A DNA stretch of 61,672 nucleotides from Budvicia aquatica DSM 5075 = ATCC 35567 (GCF_000427805.1 NZ_KE386583.1:1-61672); one strand, 5' to 3'. Numbered from the stretch's first letter, positions 25,869 through 36,199 are shown. Notes: a model not told the origin generated them from the letters alone. Numbers and translations: made by a program.

Positions 25869-26930
25869 CTATTTAAGCTGATGTAATAATCGTTCGACCG
25901 GCGTCGCTAACCCGACTGACTGTGGCTGACTCAGGTTATACCAAAGGCCGGGGCCTTCGTCCATGCAGCTCGTTGCGGGCAGCGGGTCGAGTAACATCGG
26001 GACTATGTCCAGATGGAAATGACTAAATGTGTGGCGAAACGCGATTTGTTGTTCTAGGTTGCGGGCAGACATACCGCGCGCTTCCAGCCAGAGTTCCATT
26101 GACTCAATATCGCTAAACTGCGGGAAGCAATAAAGACCACCCCAAAGTCCAGCGTCCGGTCGTTGTTCCAGCCAGACTTTATCATTGTTCTTAAGTAACA
26201 GGAACCATGCGTTTCTTACTGGTATCTGCTGTTTTGGTTTTTTACCGGGGTAACTGGCCCAACTCTGATTGGCATAGGCAATACACCCCATGTTAAGCGG
26301 GCAAAGTTCGCATTTTGGTCGGGAGCGGGTGCAGACCAGAGCGCCGAGATCCATCATGGCCTGATTAAACTGGGCAACGCCTTTCGCCGGGGTTACTTCG
26401 GTGCTGATTTCCCATAGCCGATTCTCGACATCTTTTTTGCCCGGCCAACCTTCAATAGCATAACAGCGGGCGAGAACCCGCTTAACGTTACCGTCGAGAA
26501 TCGGGTAGTGTTGGTTTTGCGATAAAGACAGCACCGCACCGGCGGTAGACCGGCCAATACCCGGCAGCGCGTTGACGGTTTCAAAGTCGGTAGGAAATAT
26601 TCCCTGATGGCTATCGGCGACTTTTTTAGCCGCTTTATGCAGATTACGGGCTCTGGCGTAGTAGCCAAGGCCGGTCCATAGATGAAGGACTTCATCAGTC
26701 GGTGCCGCGGCCAGATCCGAGATGGTGGGGAATTTCTCTATAAAGCGCTGGAAATAGGGGATCACCGTTGCCACCTGGGTTTGTTGCAACATAACCTCAG
26801 ACAGCCATACATGATAAGGCGTTTTTTCTATTTGCCAGGGGAGTGTTTTTCGGCCGAATTGTTGATACCAATTCAGGACGGCCTGTGCAAATGGCTGCGC
26901 TTGCATCATAAAGTGTGATATTTCCAGCAT
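25869..26930 (-). CDS. mutY: Adenine DNA glycosylase MutY
   Basis: MutY removes adenine mispaired with 8-oxoguanine. Visible are the helix-hairpin-helix [13 protein letters not shown] (~118-130), catalytic aspartate in [14 protein letters not shown], the 4Fe-4S cluster cysteines ([20 protein letters not shown]) and the C-terminal NUDIX-like domain that reads 8-oxoG. The start is uncertain: ATGs at 26930, 26909 and 26906 are in frame. E. coli MutY begins at the position of 26906 (MQA...); none has a strong ribosome site. It heads a mutY-yggX-mltC operon. Confidence 0.96.
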   Translation of the reverse strand: MLEISHFMMQAQPFAQAVLNWYQQFGRKTLPWQIEKTPYHVWLSEVMLQQTQVATVIPYFQRFIEKFPTISDLAAAPTDEVLHLWTGLGYYARARNLHKAAKKVADSHQGIFPTDFETVNALPGIGRSTAGAVLSLSQNQHYPILDGNVKRVLARCYAIEGWPGKKDVENRLWEISTEVTPAKGVAQFNQAMMDLGALVCTRSRPKCELCPLNMGCIAYANQSWASYPGKKPKQQIPVRNAWFLLLKNNDKVWLEQRPDAGLWGGLYCFPQFSDIESMELWLEARGMSARNLEQQIAFRHTFSHFHLDIVPMLLDPLPATSCMDEGPGLWYNLSQPQSVGLATPVERLLHQLK

Positions 26931-27108
26931 GATAAAAATTATGGCGTGATTCCAGCACAGACAAGCAACAGAGTAAACTGTAACTTGCCTTTTTATCGGT
27001 TATCTTTCTGCTATGGAAGTACTGAATCTTTAATTTCAGCATCGATTGTCAGTAGGATTATTTAAGAACCGGCGCAATATAAGGTATTATAGCCGACTGA
27101 ATTTGGAT

Positions 27109-27168
27109 TATACCCGTCGTCCTTCAAGATGCAGCCAATACCCCTGCACTCGAAGTAACTTGGGTATA
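27109..27168. repeat. Short ERIC-like element between mutY and trmB
   Basis: This 60-bp element has ERIC ends (TATACCCGTCGTCCTTCAAG ... CGAAGTAACTTGGGTATA) and lacks the ERIC centre. It is in the divergent promoter region. Confidence 0.65.
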
Positions 27169-27228
27169 GACGTAGCAATAGTGCGGCTATGTCCCGTTAT
27201 ATACCCTATTTAAAAAAACAGAATCTCT

Positions 27229-27948
27229 ATGATGAATGATGTAGTTTCTCCTGAATTTGATGAGAACGGCCGAGCGTTGCGCCGTATACGCAGCTTTGTC
27301 CGCCGTCAGGGGCGTTTAACCAAAGGGCAACAGTTTGCGTTAGATAATTTTTGGCCGGTGATGGGCGTAGAGTTCCAACCAGAGCCATTAGATTTATCTG
27401 GCTTGTTTGGCCGCGAAGCCCCGGTAACGCTAGAGATAGGTTTTGGTATGGGGATGTCTCTGGTCAAAATGGCTGAGACGAATCCGGGGCAGAATTTCCT
27501 TGGTATTGAAGTTCATAGCCCGGGCGTTGGCGCCTGTTTGTCTTCTGCTCATGAGGCTAACGTAGCCAATTTACGGGTAATGTGTCACGATGCGGTTGAA
27601 GTTTTGGAGAAAATGATTCCCGATGCTTCACTGGATATGGTGCAACTATTTTTCCCCGATCCGTGGCACAAAGCTCGTCATCATAAGCGTCGTCTTCTTC
27701 AGACGCAGTTTGCCGGGTTAGTATTACAGAAATTAAAAGTGGGTGGCGTTTTCCATATGGCCACCGACTGGCAGAACTATGCCGAACATATGTTGGACGT
27801 TATGAATGCAATTCCTGCGTATCGTAATTTGTCTGCTGATGGTACTTATGTGCCGCGCCCTGATTCTCGTCCGCTCACTAAGTTTGAGCTGCGCGGTCAA
27901 CGTTTAGGGCATGGCGTTTGGGATTTGATGTTTGAGAGGATTGAATAA
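27229..27948 (+). CDS. trmB: tRNA (guanine-46-N7)-methyltransferase
   Basis: The 239-residue protein has the same length as E. coli TrmB, with the N-terminal [23 protein letters not shown]-binding [15 protein letters not shown] (~70-84), [11 protein letters not shown] and the [16 protein letters not shown] tRNA-methylase motif. It methylates G46 in tRNA variable loops. The downstream yggL start overlaps its stop, so the two are coupled. Confidence 0.97.
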   Translation: MMNDVVSPEFDENGRALRRIRSFVRRQGRLTKGQQFALDNFWPVMGVEFQPEPLDLSGLFGREAPVTLEIGFGMGMSLVKMAETNPGQNFLGIEVHSPGVGACLSSAHEANVANLRVMCHDAVEVLEKMIPDASLDMVQLFFPDPWHKARHHKRRLLQTQFAGLVLQKLKVGGVFHMATDWQNYAEHMLDVMNAIPAYRNLSADGTYVPRPDSRPLTKFELRGQRLGHGVWDLMFERIE

Positions 27949-28277
27949 TGGCACAGCAACGTAGTCGTCGTTTACGTAAAAAGATGCGTCTTGATGAGTT
28001 TCAGGAAATCGGTTTTATGGTGAGCTGGGAGTTTCCTGAAGGAACCGAAGTTGAAAAAGTTGATGCAACAATCGACAGCTTAATCAACGAAGTGTTCGAA
28101 GCTCAGGACCTCTCTTTTGAAGGCGGTGGTTATTTACAGTGGGATGGCCTTGTTTGCCTGCAAAAAATTGGTAAATGTACCGAAGAACATCGTGCCATAG
28201 TCAGCAAATGGTTAGAGTCCAAAGGCATGACTAATGTTAAAACCAGCGAATTAATGGATATTAACTACTTCGATTAA
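27948..28277 (+). CDS. yggL: YggL family (50S ribosome-associated) protein
   Basis: The 109-residue protein matches YggL/DUF469 in length, with the basic start AQQRSRRLRKKMRLDEFQE, then GFMVSWEF and LEDLSFEGGG-like central strand. E. coli YggL associates with the large ribosomal subunit and is also a prey of some toxins; the precise role is not settled. It overlaps trmB by one base and ends the operon. Confidence 0.93.
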   Translation: MAQQRSRRLRKKMRLDEFQEIGFMVSWEFPEGTEVEKVDATIDSLINEVFEAQDLSFEGGGYLQWDGLVCLQKIGKCTEEHRAIVSKWLESKGMTNVKTSELMDINYFD

Positions 28278-28310
28278 TAATGGCAGTAGTAGTCTTTTTT
28301 GATTTGAAAT

Positions 28311-28340
28311 AAACGCCTATTTTTATAGGCGTTTTTGTTT
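28311..28340 (+). terminator. Rho-independent terminator after yggL
   Basis: A 10-bp perfect stem (28311-28320 with 28325-28334) is followed by a T-rich tract. It is the end of the trmB-yggL operon. Confidence 0.88.
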
Positions 28341-28444
28341 CTTCACTTCCCTAAACCCGTTTATATATAAATGAACGCTCAAGGTAAGACGGTGTCTATA
28401 CACTGGTGAAATACGATTAGCACATCAATTATCGAGGAAGAGTT

Positions 28445-29170
28445 ATGTTACGAAAAACCGGCGCAGCCTTAGTTATGCTAGTGGCCATGCAGGCGAATGC
28501 GGCTTACGACTGTAATATTAAACCGCAGGATGATATTTTTATTAGCCCGCAATCGGTGAAGGTTGCCGGTGCCAGCGGTGAGTTGGTGATTGCTAAGAAT
28601 GGTGATGTGACTCGAAATGGTAAAGCTCTAACGTTATCGGCTGCGGCACGTCAGCAGGCGGTGAGCTATCAGGAGAATCTGCGTACTACTCTGCCTTATG
28701 TTAATGACGGCGTTCGTTCTCGCTTGAACGTGGCGCAAAACGCGCTGGATGGCATTATCGTTAAACAATTAGGTAGTGAAAGCAATGTGCGTAAGCGTCT
28801 GACGACCTTAAGCTCAGACCTAACCAAAGAGATGGAAAAAGTGCTGGAGCCTCGTGCCGAAGGGTTAGCTTTCCATCATCAGGCAATTGCTCAGGTTGAA
28901 GCCAACGGGCGTACCTTACTCAATCAAACTTTGGGTGGCGTACTTCAGGACAGCATCAATGAGTTAGGGGCTAAGCAGGTTGGCAATGTGGCTAAATCTG
29001 ATAATCCATTACAGGCTTTATTAGGTAATTTAGGTGGCTTACAGCAGGATATTCAAAACGAGTGGAAAAAGCAGGAGCAGGGCTTTAACCAGTTCGGTAA
29101 AGAAGCTTGCGGACGCGTTTCTCAACTTGAACAACAGCGCGCTGAATTACTGAAAGCGTTACCGCAATAA
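28445..29170 (+). CDS. yggN: YggN family periplasmic protein (DUF2884)
   Basis: The 241-residue protein has a cleavable signal peptide (MLRKTGAALVMLVAMQANA, cut near residue 19). Helical regions dominate the mature part, with two cysteines (C23 and the C-terminal EACGRV) that could form a disulfide. The order after trmB-yggL identifies it as YggN. Function is unknown. E. coli has ansB and yggM between yggN and hemW; both are absent and repeats fill the gap. Confidence 0.88.
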   Translation: MLRKTGAALVMLVAMQANAAYDCNIKPQDDIFISPQSVKVAGASGELVIAKNGDVTRNGKALTLSAAARQQAVSYQENLRTTLPYVNDGVRSRLNVAQNALDGIIVKQLGSESNVRKRLTTLSSDLTKEMEKVLEPRAEGLAFHHQAIAQVEANGRTLLNQTLGGVLQDSINELGAKQVGNVAKSDNPLQALLGNLGGLQQDIQNEWKKQEQGFNQFGKEACGRVSQLEQQRAELLKALPQ

Positions 29171-29190
29171 GCTGATGATGTCGTCATCCC

Positions 29191-29291
29191 GTTTTTCAAC
29201 GAGTTGACGAGGGAGATAGGCTGAGGATAGCTAGGCTAATGAACATATTCAGCTTAGTGACTGCCCCTAATTGACAGTCTTACGCATCCCG
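29191..29291. repeat. Direct repeat copy 1 (yggN-hemW gap)
   Basis: About 100 bp is repeated at 29413-29513 with only a few differences. The unit contains GTTTTTCAAC, GACGAGGGAGATAGG and the block AATGAACATATTCAGCTTAG. The copies are 222 bp apart. Confidence 0.9.
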
Positions 29292-29340
29292 GCGTAATGC
29301 TTGTCAATTAAGCATTTCTAGACCATCTAAGCCTACAATA

Positions 29341-29370
29341 TCGTCATCCCGGCGAAAGCCGGGATCCAGG
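29341..29370. repeat. REP-like palindrome
   Basis: CGTCATCCCGGCGAAAGCC and its inverted partner form a short GC-rich palindrome (CCCGGC/GCCGGG around a GAAA loop), followed by GATCCAGG. Palindromes of this form are scattered in many bacterial genomes. Confidence 0.6.
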
Positions 29371-29412
29371 TTTTATCTAACCAGCGAATACAGAGCCTAA
29401 AGGCTGTACCCC

Positions 29413-29513
29413 GTTTTTCAACGGGGTGACGAGGGAGATAGGCCGAGGATAACTAGGCTAATGAACATATTCAGCTTAGTGACTGCCCCTAATTGACAGT
29501 CTTACGCATCCGG
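29413..29513. repeat. Direct repeat copy 2 (yggN-hemW gap)
   Basis: This is the second copy of the unit at 29191-29291. Here its start forms a perfect hairpin (CCCCGTTTTTCAACGGGG, 29409-29426), while copy 1 has lost the pairing partner. Confidence 0.9.
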
Positions 29514-29536
29514 CAGGCTTTATGTTGATTTGTCTG

Positions 29537-30667
29537 CTACAAAAACAGTTCCAGCAACGAGTTCAGGAATAATTTTCCTTTCTCGGTCAGCTGCCATTGG
29601 TGCTCTGTCTCCACCAGATAGCCATTCTCTAATGCATTATCGATCTTGTCTCTGATTACACTTTCATCAAGTCCGGTCAGTCGGGTGAAGTCCGATCGCG
29701 GCATCGGCTCTAACAGCCGAAAACGATTCATAAAGAACTCAAACGGGCGTTCGTCAGCTTCAACCAGATGTTGCTTATCAAGATACTTGCCGGTCATATA
29801 ACCACGGGGATGGCGGGTTTTAACCGTGCGCAGAATACGCCCGTCAGAAAAGCTGAGCTTTCCGTGAGCGCCGCAGCCGATACCCAGATAATCACCGAAA
29901 CGCCAGTAGTTAAGGTTATGCTGACACTGATAACCGGGCTTAGCATAGGCTGAGGTTTCATATTGTTGGTAGCCAGCTTCACTGAGTAATGCATGACCGC
30001 GCAGATAGATATCCCAAAGAGCATCATCATCAGGTAAAACCGGCGGGCGGGAACCAAACAGCGTGTTGGGTTCAATGGTTAATTGATACCATGAAAGATG
30101 TGGAGGATTCAGCTCAATGGCCTGACGTAAATCGTCCAGCGCTTCATCAGCCGACTGGTCCGGTAAACCATGCATCAGGTCAAGATTAAAGCTGCGCAAG
30201 CCCAGATCCTGAGCCAGCTTTGCTGCGCGTTTCGCCTCTTGCGGGCCATGTATTCTGCCTAAGCGCTCCAGCTTGCTCTGGCTAAAGCTTTGAACGCCGA
30301 TCGATATTCGATTAACCCCGGCCTTCTGATAGGCGCTAAAACGCTCGGCCTCAACGGTACCGGGGTTAGCCTCCATGGTGATTTCTACATCATTAGCCAG
30401 GGTTAATCGGCTGCGAACCCCGTCTAGCAGGCGCTGCATCGCCTCAGAGGTTAACAGGCTCGGCGTTCCCCCACCGATAAAGATAGTGCTGATGGTACGG
30501 CCGCTGGTCAGGGCTACATCGCTATCCAAATCAGATAACAGGTGGTCTACGTATTCGAGATCCGGGATCCCGCCTTTCAGGGCGTGAGAATTGAAATCGC
30601 AATACGGACATTTCTGTACGCACCATGGAATATGAATATAGAGGCTCAGCGGTGGCAAATTAAGCAT
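29537..30667 (-). CDS. hemW: Heme chaperone / radical SAM protein HemW
   Basis: The 376-residue protein has the radical SAM motif CVQKCPYC (~17-24), then [16 protein letters not shown] and the C-terminal HemN-like domain. HemW is a heme-binding relative of coproporphyrinogen dehydrogenase HemN thought to insert heme into respiratory enzymes. The E. coli-like start ([14 protein letters not shown]) is the ATG at 30667, which overlaps the rdgB stop by 8 bp; the longer frame to 30679 is less likely. Confidence 0.95.
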   Translation of the reverse strand: MLNLPPLSLYIHIPWCVQKCPYCDFNSHALKGGIPDLEYVDHLLSDLDSDVALTSGRTISTIFIGGGTPSLLTSEAMQRLLDGVRSRLTLANDVEITMEANPGTVEAERFSAYQKAGVNRISIGVQSFSQSKLERLGRIHGPQEAKRAAKLAQDLGLRSFNLDLMHGLPDQSADEALDDLRQAIELNPPHLSWYQLTIEPNTLFGSRPPVLPDDDALWDIYLRGHALLSEAGYQQYETSAYAKPGYQCQHNLNYWRFGDYLGIGCGAHGKLSFSDGRILRTVKTRHPRGYMTGKYLDKQHLVEADERPFEFFMNRFRLLEPMPRSDFTRLTGLDESVIRDKIDNALENGYLVETEHQWQLTEKGKLFLNSLLELFL

Positions 30668-31253
30668 TACGTAAGGCATCCAGTAACATATTCAGCGCTT
30701 GCCCGCGGTGAGATATTTGGCTCTTTTGTTCACGGCTGAGCTCGGCCGCGGTACAACCCAGTTCCGGAATATAGAATATAGGATCATACCCAAATCCCCC
30801 TTCACCGGCCGGGCTGAACAGCACTTCACCGTGCCAGCTACCGTGAAAAACTAACGGGATTGGGTCATTTGCATGGCGCATATAGACCAGTACACAATGG
30901 AACTGGGCCTGACGCTGGCCTTCAGGTACATCTTTCAGGGTTTCAAGCAGCTTTTCGAGATTGTCTTTATCGCTGGCATCAATACCAGAATAGCGGGCTG
31001 AATAGATACCCGGCGCCCCCCCTAATACGTCAACGGCAATGCCCGAGTCATCGGCAATCGCCGGTAATCCGGTAACCTGTGCCGCATGGCGGGCCTTGAT
31101 AATGGCATTTTCAATAAACGTCAGCCCGGTTTCATCTGCCGAATCGACACCGAGGTCGGTCTGAGCGATAACGTCAAAACCAAAGTCTGCCAATAAGTTT
31201 GCCAGCTCACGAACTTTACCGGGGTTACCGGTTGCCAGAACGAGTTTTTGCAT
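30660..31253 (-). CDS. rdgB: dITP/XTP pyrophosphatase
   Basis: RdgB hydrolyses dITP, ITP and XTP to keep deaminated purines out of DNA and RNA. The 197-residue product from the ATG at 31253 has E. coli length, with the N-terminal [31 protein letters not shown] (~68-87), GFGYDPIF and SHRGQAL motifs. An extended frame to 31358 adds 35 residues not found in the family. It is followed with overlap by hemW. Confidence 0.96.
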   Translation of the reverse strand: MQKLVLATGNPGKVRELANLLADFGFDVIAQTDLGVDSADETGLTFIENAIIKARHAAQVTGLPAIADDSGIAVDVLGGAPGIYSARYSGIDASDKDNLEKLLETLKDVPEGQRQAQFHCVLVYMRHANDPIPLVFHGSWHGEVLFSPAGEGGFGYDPIFYIPELGCTAAELSREQKSQISHRGQALNMLLDALRNA

Positions 31254-31481
31254 TAGGGGAGTCCACCAGTGAGTTAAAGATGAGTAATAAAATTCTGATG
31301 GTGCATAGCATAACTCAAAGCTTTTAGGCTGATGAGTAATTCTGATAAAGAGGGGCATTTTATTACGTTTTAAGTCGGCATATTGTCTGGCGGAAACATT
31401 ATTCGTTGGATTGATATGTTCTGTTACATCTCTGTTATAATTGCAAAGAGTGATTATTGATATTTAATTTGAAAGTGTTTG

Positions 31482-32291
31482 ATGATAAATAAAAACAAGT
31501 TCCCAAAGGTGTTTAAGTGGATGATAGGAACCTTAGTCATCCTGTTGGTTATTTTAGCCATTATTTGGGGCTGGTTTCGCAGCCAGTCAGACCAACTGTG
31601 GGATATTGTTAGCCAAGAATGCGTTCCTCAATCCTCAGCACTGCCTGAGTCGTCGCCTTGTCTTAACGTGGTTTTAGAACCTAATGTCGATCGCGGGTAT
31701 GTGGTATTTAGAGACCAGCATGGTCCATTGCATTTCTTATTGATTCCGACGACAAAGATCGAGGGTATTGAAAGCCCCGAATTACTTGATTCAACGGTAA
31801 CTGACTACTTTCAAAAAGCCTGGGATGAACGTGGCTTCATTGGTCAACAGTCCGATGAACCGTTACCAAGAGATATAGTCTCTCTGACTATTAATTCTTC
31901 CTATGGACGCAGTCAGGATCAGCTCCATATTCATATTTCTTGCATTAAACCTGACGTAAAGGCCCATCTTTACTCCCAGTTAGACCAGTTCAGTGAGCAA
32001 TGGTCTAAGGTTGAAGACGGTATCAATGGCAATGACTATATTGCCCGGACTTTAACCGAAGATCAGTTCCAGCAGATGAGCCTGTTCCTGCGCTTAGCTG
32101 AAGAAGTTCCTGATGCAGAGAATCATATGGGAAGCTATGGTTTGGCGCTGGTTCCTTATACCAGTAATACCCATGTTCCGATGTATCTATTGTTAGCCAA
32201 TAAATTGAATATTTTGTCACTGAATTTAGGCTATACCGGTGATATTCAAGACTATCAGTGTGATTTATTGAAGACGACGGGCAAGCTATAA
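31482..32291 (+). CDS. cdh: CDP-diacylglycerol pyrophosphatase
   Basis: The 269-residue product has one N-terminal membrane helix (~12-34) and a periplasmic HIT-like domain with the histidine motif QLHIHISCI (~155-163). E. coli Cdh (251 residues) shares this layout. It splits CDP-diacylglycerol to phosphatidate and CMP at the inner membrane. It is a single gene here, convergent with yggU; in E. coli cdh lies elsewhere (near tpiA), so this is a local difference. Confidence 0.85.
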   Translation: MINKNKFPKVFKWMIGTLVILLVILAIIWGWFRSQSDQLWDIVSQECVPQSSALPESSPCLNVVLEPNVDRGYVVFRDQHGPLHFLLIPTTKIEGIESPELLDSTVTDYFQKAWDERGFIGQQSDEPLPRDIVSLTINSSYGRSQDQLHIHISCIKPDVKAHLYSQLDQFSEQWSKVEDGINGNDYIARTLTEDQFQQMSLFLRLAEEVPDAENHMGSYGLALVPYTSNTHVPMYLLLANKLNILSLNLGYTGDIQDYQCDLLKTTGKL

Positions 32292-32325
32292 ACTAGAAGG
32301 CCAGCAGCCGAAAGATTGGCTAATT

Positions 32326-32619
32326 TTATGGCTGAATAATGGTGGTTATTGCTGCAGGAATGAGCTGTGGATTATTAATTCTTACTTGCTTATGCCTGCC
32401 CAGCTCGCCTTTTTCAATAACAATCATTCCTTTGGCGACTTTGAACTGTTTTGCCAGAAACTTGATCAAGTGGGCGTTAGCCTGGCCATCTACCGGCGGT
32501 GCGGTGATGGCCACTTTTAACTCTTCTCCGTGCAGACCAACAATCTGATCCCGACTGGCTTTAGGCTGAATGTATAAGCGTAAAACCATGGCGTCGGAGA
32601 GTTGTTCAACCGCACTCAT
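32326..32619 (-). CDS. yggU: YggU family protein (DUF167)
   Basis: The 97-residue protein has the DUF167 core: [20 protein letters not shown], then [21 protein letters not shown] and a C-terminal [11 protein letters not shown]. Function is unknown. It overlaps yggT by one base and ends the yggS-proC-yggT-yggU run. Confidence 0.93.
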   Translation of the reverse strand: MSAVEQLSDAMVLRLYIQPKASRDQIVGLHGEELKVAITAPPVDGQANAHLIKFLAKQFKVAKGMIVIEKGELGRHKQVRINNPQLIPAAITTIIQP

Positions 32620-33164
32620 TAGAGAAGCAGCGCCATCAGATCGCTTTTCAGATAGTCCAGCGCATACAGAATCAGAATGACAATCATGCTGGAGAAATCA
32701 ATGCCACCCATGGCGGGTAAAACTCGGCGAATAGGTGAAAGTAACGGTTCAGTTAACTGAATTAATAGCTGATCGACAGGGTTGCGGCCTTGGCTTATCC
32801 AGCTCATTATCGCGCGAATAATAATAACCCAGAACACCAGTTTTCCTGCAGCGGTCAGCAGTTCAAACAGGGCTAATGGCACAAACATAGGCAGGAATAC
32901 AAATACGCCATTAGCTAACACAATGGTCAGTACGTATTTCGCCAATACCAGAACATAGGCCAGCAATACTGATGCTGTATCAAGCGGCCCGATAGCCGGA
33001 ATTATTCTGCGTAACGGCCCGATAACCGGCTGGGTTAACTTGACGACAAGCTGTGAGAATGGATTATAAAAATCAGCCCGAGTCCACTGCATCCAAACCC
33101 GCAGCAAGAGTATCGATACATAAAGATCGAGCACGGTAAAAATCACAAAAGATAAAAATTGCAT
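32619..33164 (-). CDS. yggT: YggT family membrane protein
   Basis: The 181-residue protein has two related YggT repeats, each with two membrane helices and the signature [20 protein letters not shown] (~33-52) and a second [22 protein letters not shown] (~130-151). Members affect osmotic shock survival and ion balance in E. coli; the mechanism is unknown. The ATG at 33164 has an AAGGA ribosome site. Confidence 0.93.
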   Translation of the reverse strand: MQFLSFVIFTVLDLYVSILLLRVWMQWTRADFYNPFSQLVVKLTQPVIGPLRRIIPAIGPLDTASVLLAYVLVLAKYVLTIVLANGVFVFLPMFVPLALFELLTAAGKLVFWVIIIRAIMSWISQGRNPVDQLLIQLTEPLLSPIRRVLPAMGGIDFSSMIVILILYALDYLKSDLMALLL

Positions 33165-33206
33165 GTTCAATCCTTGGTTATTAGCTGTCTGATTGGCTCA
33201 GGCCTA

Positions 33207-33366
33207 TATACCCGTCATACTTCAAGCTGCATCTTTGTTGGCTGAGCTTACTCACCCGAATCACTTACTTGAGTAGGCTCATCGGGACTACTCGGCCCAT
33301 AAATGGGCCTTGCCTTTGTAAGGCCGCTGCAAGCAGCGATGAAACTTGAATTATTGTGGGTATATA
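33207..33366. repeat. ERIC element, long variant (~160 bp)
   Basis: The left 90 bp matches ERIC (TATACCCGTCATACTTCAAG ... CTTACTTGAGTA). An extra ~30-bp block containing the palindrome GGCCCATAAATGGGCC and AAGGCCGCTGC precedes the ERIC right end. The same extra block occurs at 38187-38337. It lies between proC and yggT. Confidence 0.8.
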
Positions 33367-33465
33367 CAACAGACAAATGGTTAACTCACTAAATTTGGGG
33401 GTTAGCATATAGTAATTCAATGAAAAATGGCAATGAAGCCGGTAACTGATTGCCAACTCCCTATT

Positions 33466-34284
33466 TTAAAGTGATTTTTCCATTTCAGTAGCGCGAGTTA
33501 TCGCAGCCTGCATGGCTGATGCCACGATGTCTGACAGTTTGTTGTCATTAAAGACACGCAGTGCTTCGTCCGTTGTTCCGCCTTTAGATGTTACCTGCTG
33601 ACGTAAGGTACTAATTTCAATCTGCGGGTTAGCCTCTACCAGATGTGCCGCCCCCAAAGCTGCCTGCTGCACCAATTCTCGTGCGGCTTGAGTGCTGAAC
33701 CCAAGGCGTTCAGTTTCTTGTTGCATGGCTTCCATAAACAGAAAGAAATAGGCCGGAGCACTGCCTGCGGCTGCGATTACACCGTTTATACCACTTTCGT
33801 TATCGACCCAGCAGACTTTACCAACGGATTTCATCAGCGCTTCAGCAAAGGTTCTATCCTGTGCTGAAACGTCTGGCGGGCTGTATAGGCCACTCATACC
33901 GAAGCCAATCAGCGATGGGGTATTGGGCATAATGCGAATAATATCGACCGGTCCCAGAATTTGATAAAAGCGTTCAACGTTAATTCCGGCGGCAATAGAG
34001 AGGATTAGCTTGCCACTAAGATCGAGTTGTTGATGAAGTGGAGTACAAACCTCGGCCATCATTTGGGGTTTAACGGCTAAAACTACCACATCGGCCTGAC
34101 GTGCGCTCTCGACGTTATCATTGGTGCAGTTAATGCCATATAACTTATGCAGTTCAGACTCTTTAGTGAGCGACGGAGAGCTGGCAGTAATTAGTCCGGC
34201 CGGGTATCCGCCGTTGACTAATCCGGCAATGATCGCTTTTGCCATATTTCCGGCGCCGATAAATGCAATTTTACGATGCTGCAT
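33466..34284 (-). CDS. proC: Pyrroline-5-carboxylate reductase
   Basis: ProC reduces pyrroline-5-carboxylate to proline. The 272-residue protein shows the N-terminal nucleotide fold IAFIGAGNMAKAIIAGL, AVKPQMM (~74), IMPNTPSLIGFGMSG (~118-132) and the C-terminal TSKGGTTDEALRVF signature. It is placed between yggS and yggT, as in Yersinia and Serratia; in E. coli proC is elsewhere. Confidence 0.97.
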   Translation of the reverse strand: MQHRKIAFIGAGNMAKAIIAGLVNGGYPAGLITASSPSLTKESELHKLYGINCTNDNVESARQADVVVLAVKPQMMAEVCTPLHQQLDLSGKLILSIAAGINVERFYQILGPVDIIRIMPNTPSLIGFGMSGLYSPPDVSAQDRTFAEALMKSVGKVCWVDNESGINGVIAAAGSAPAYFFLFMEAMQQETERLGFSTQAARELVQQAALGAAHLVEANPQIEISTLRQQVTSKGGTTDEALRVFNDNKLSDIVASAMQAAITRATEMEKSL

Positions 34285-34340
34285 AATTAAGGTCTCACTT
34301 TATATGTTTAAACAGTAGCTTGACTGAACCAGCTAAAACG

Positions 34341-35054
34341 TTAATGAGTCGCTGACGAATAGTCGCGGGCACCAAAGATCGCAGTTCCAATACGTACCAT
34401 AGTACTGCCGGCACGGATTGCTGCAGCCATATCATCGGTCATCCCCATTGACAGGGTATCTACTTGAGGATAATCAGCTTTAAGCTGATCAAGGGCCTGC
34501 TCCATTTGGCGGAATACTGCAATTTGGCGTTCCGGATCCGGTTCGGGGGCCGGAATGGTCATCAGACCACGAAAAACAATGTTAGGCAGCGTGCTGATTT
34601 GTGCCGCTAATACCGGTAATTCGGCTAAGGTAATGCCTGATTTACTTTGCTCATCGCTGATATTAATTTGAATTAGCACGTTCAACGGCGGCATTCCGGC
34701 AGGGCGCTGGTCACTTAAGCGCTGGGCTATTTTTTCTCGGTCCAGCGTATGCATCCAATCAAAATGCTCTGCAACCAGGCGGGTTTTATTGGATTGCAAT
34801 GGCCCGATAAAGTGCCATTCAAGCTGGCTGGCAAAAGAGCTATCGGCGAAGTGTTGGATTTTATCTACGCCTTCCTGCACATAGTTTTCACCAAATCGGC
34901 GCTGGCCTGCGTCAATTGCTTCCTGAATCGCCATCACAGGTTTTGTTTTACTGACTGCAATTAACTGAATTTGCTGTGGATCCCGATTGCACTGCTGTGC
35001 TGACTGTGCAATTTGACGCCTTACTGTATCAAGATTTTGTTGGATAGTTGTCAT
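34341..35054 (-). CDS. yggS: PLP-homeostasis protein YggS
   Basis: The 237-residue protein is a YggS/PROSC family PLP-binding protein. The PLP lysine is in LIAVSKTKP (~31-39), and later segments FGENYVQEG, WHFIGPLQSNK and SMGMTDDMAAAIRAGSTMVRIGTAIFG are typical. It controls free pyridoxal phosphate levels and has no known enzyme activity. Its start overlaps the long frame of the divergent yggR, so the promoters share a short space. Confidence 0.96.
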   Translation of the reverse strand: MTTIQQNLDTVRRQIAQSAQQCNRDPQQIQLIAVSKTKPVMAIQEAIDAGQRRFGENYVQEGVDKIQHFADSSFASQLEWHFIGPLQSNKTRLVAEHFDWMHTLDREKIAQRLSDQRPAGMPPLNVLIQINISDEQSKSGITLAELPVLAAQISTLPNIVFRGLMTIPAPEPDPERQIAVFRQMEQALDQLKADYPQVDTLSMGMTDDMAAAIRAGSTMVRIGTAIFGARDYSSATH

Positions 35055-35076
35055 GAGTCTATTCAGGGAGTCGGTT

Positions 35077-36096
35077 ATGGATATATGCGAATTAGTGTCC
35101 CTTAGTGTAAAGCAAAACGCGTCAGATCTGCACCTTTCTGCCGGTCATTTACCGATGTTGCGTGTGAATGGCAATTTACGGGCCTGTGGTGAAGGTAAAC
35201 TGGATGCTATAAAGTTGCAGGAACAGATTTTATCCCGCCTTAGCGCTGAGCAACTGGGAGTGTTCCAGTCTCAGGGGCAGCTAGATTGCGCACTGTCATG
35301 GAGTGACGGCGTGCGGTTAAGGGCGAATATTTTTCAGCAGCGCTCTGGCATATCGGCGGCTTTTCGCTTTATTCAAACGAAAATTCCTGATTCCAGTGCG
35401 TTGAAAATCCCTGACGCTATTGTCGAGATTAGCCATCGTAGCGACGGGCTGGTAATTATTGCCGGCGCTACGGGAAGCGGTAAATCGACCACTATGGCTG
35501 CACTGATTGCCGGGATTAACCAAAGAGAGCACCGACATATTATTACTCTGGAAGACCCTATTGAATTTATTCACCACAGTAATAGCAGCCTGATTCAGCA
35601 GCGGGAGATCGGCAACCACGCGGCGTCGTTTTCGCAGGGGCTACGGGCCGCTTTACGTCAGGATCCCGACATCATTTTATTAGGTGAACTCAGAGATGCC
35701 GAGACTATCCGCTTGGCTTTGACCGCTGCGGAAACCGGCCACTTGGTATTTGCCACATTGCATACGCGCTCGGCTATTCAGTCGATGGAAAGGATCATTG
35801 ACGTATTTTCGGCTGAGGAAAAGCAGTTTGTCAGTTCTCAATTGGCCAATACGCTACAGGCCGTTGTCTGCCAGCGGCTGGTCCCTGATTTAAAAGGCAG
35901 CCGAGTTGCAGCCTATGAAGTTCTGATCAATACGCCGGCGGTCAGTAATATGATTAGAGAAAATAAGCGCCATCAATTGCAAAGCTTATTACAGACCGGC
36001 TCGGCCTTAGGAATGCAGACAATGGAGCAGAGTATTAATGCATTGGTTAATCAGGGGATGATTGGCGAATCATATTATTCTCCTGATATCAGATAA
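35077..36096 (+). CDS. yggR: PilT-like ATPase YggR
   Basis: The 339-residue protein is a GspE/PilT family secretion ATPase. Walker A is GATGSGKSTT (~134-143), followed by TLEDPIEFIHH, Asp-box QREIG, Walker B DIILLGELRDAET and the His box TGHLVFATLHT. PilT retracts type IV pili, but in enterobacteria YggR has no proven pilus partner. The ATG at 35077 has an AGGGAG site; an earlier in-frame ATG lies inside yggS. Confidence 0.93.
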   Translation: MDICELVSLSVKQNASDLHLSAGHLPMLRVNGNLRACGEGKLDAIKLQEQILSRLSAEQLGVFQSQGQLDCALSWSDGVRLRANIFQQRSGISAAFRFIQTKIPDSSALKIPDAIVEISHRSDGLVIIAGATGSGKSTTMAALIAGINQREHRHIITLEDPIEFIHHSNSSLIQQREIGNHAASFSQGLRAALRQDPDIILLGELRDAETIRLALTAAETGHLVFATLHTRSAIQSMERIIDVFSAEEKQFVSSQLANTLQAVVCQRLVPDLKGSRVAAYEVLINTPAVSNMIRENKRHQLQSLLQTGSALGMQTMEQSINALVNQGMIGESYYSPDIR

Positions 36097-36199
36097 ATGT
36101 GTATTCAGGGTCAATAAACGGCTTTTCTATTTACCTTAAGTATGTTGAACTATTTTCAGCATTAACCCTAGGGGATACAGGAAAAAGGAACGTTTAACG

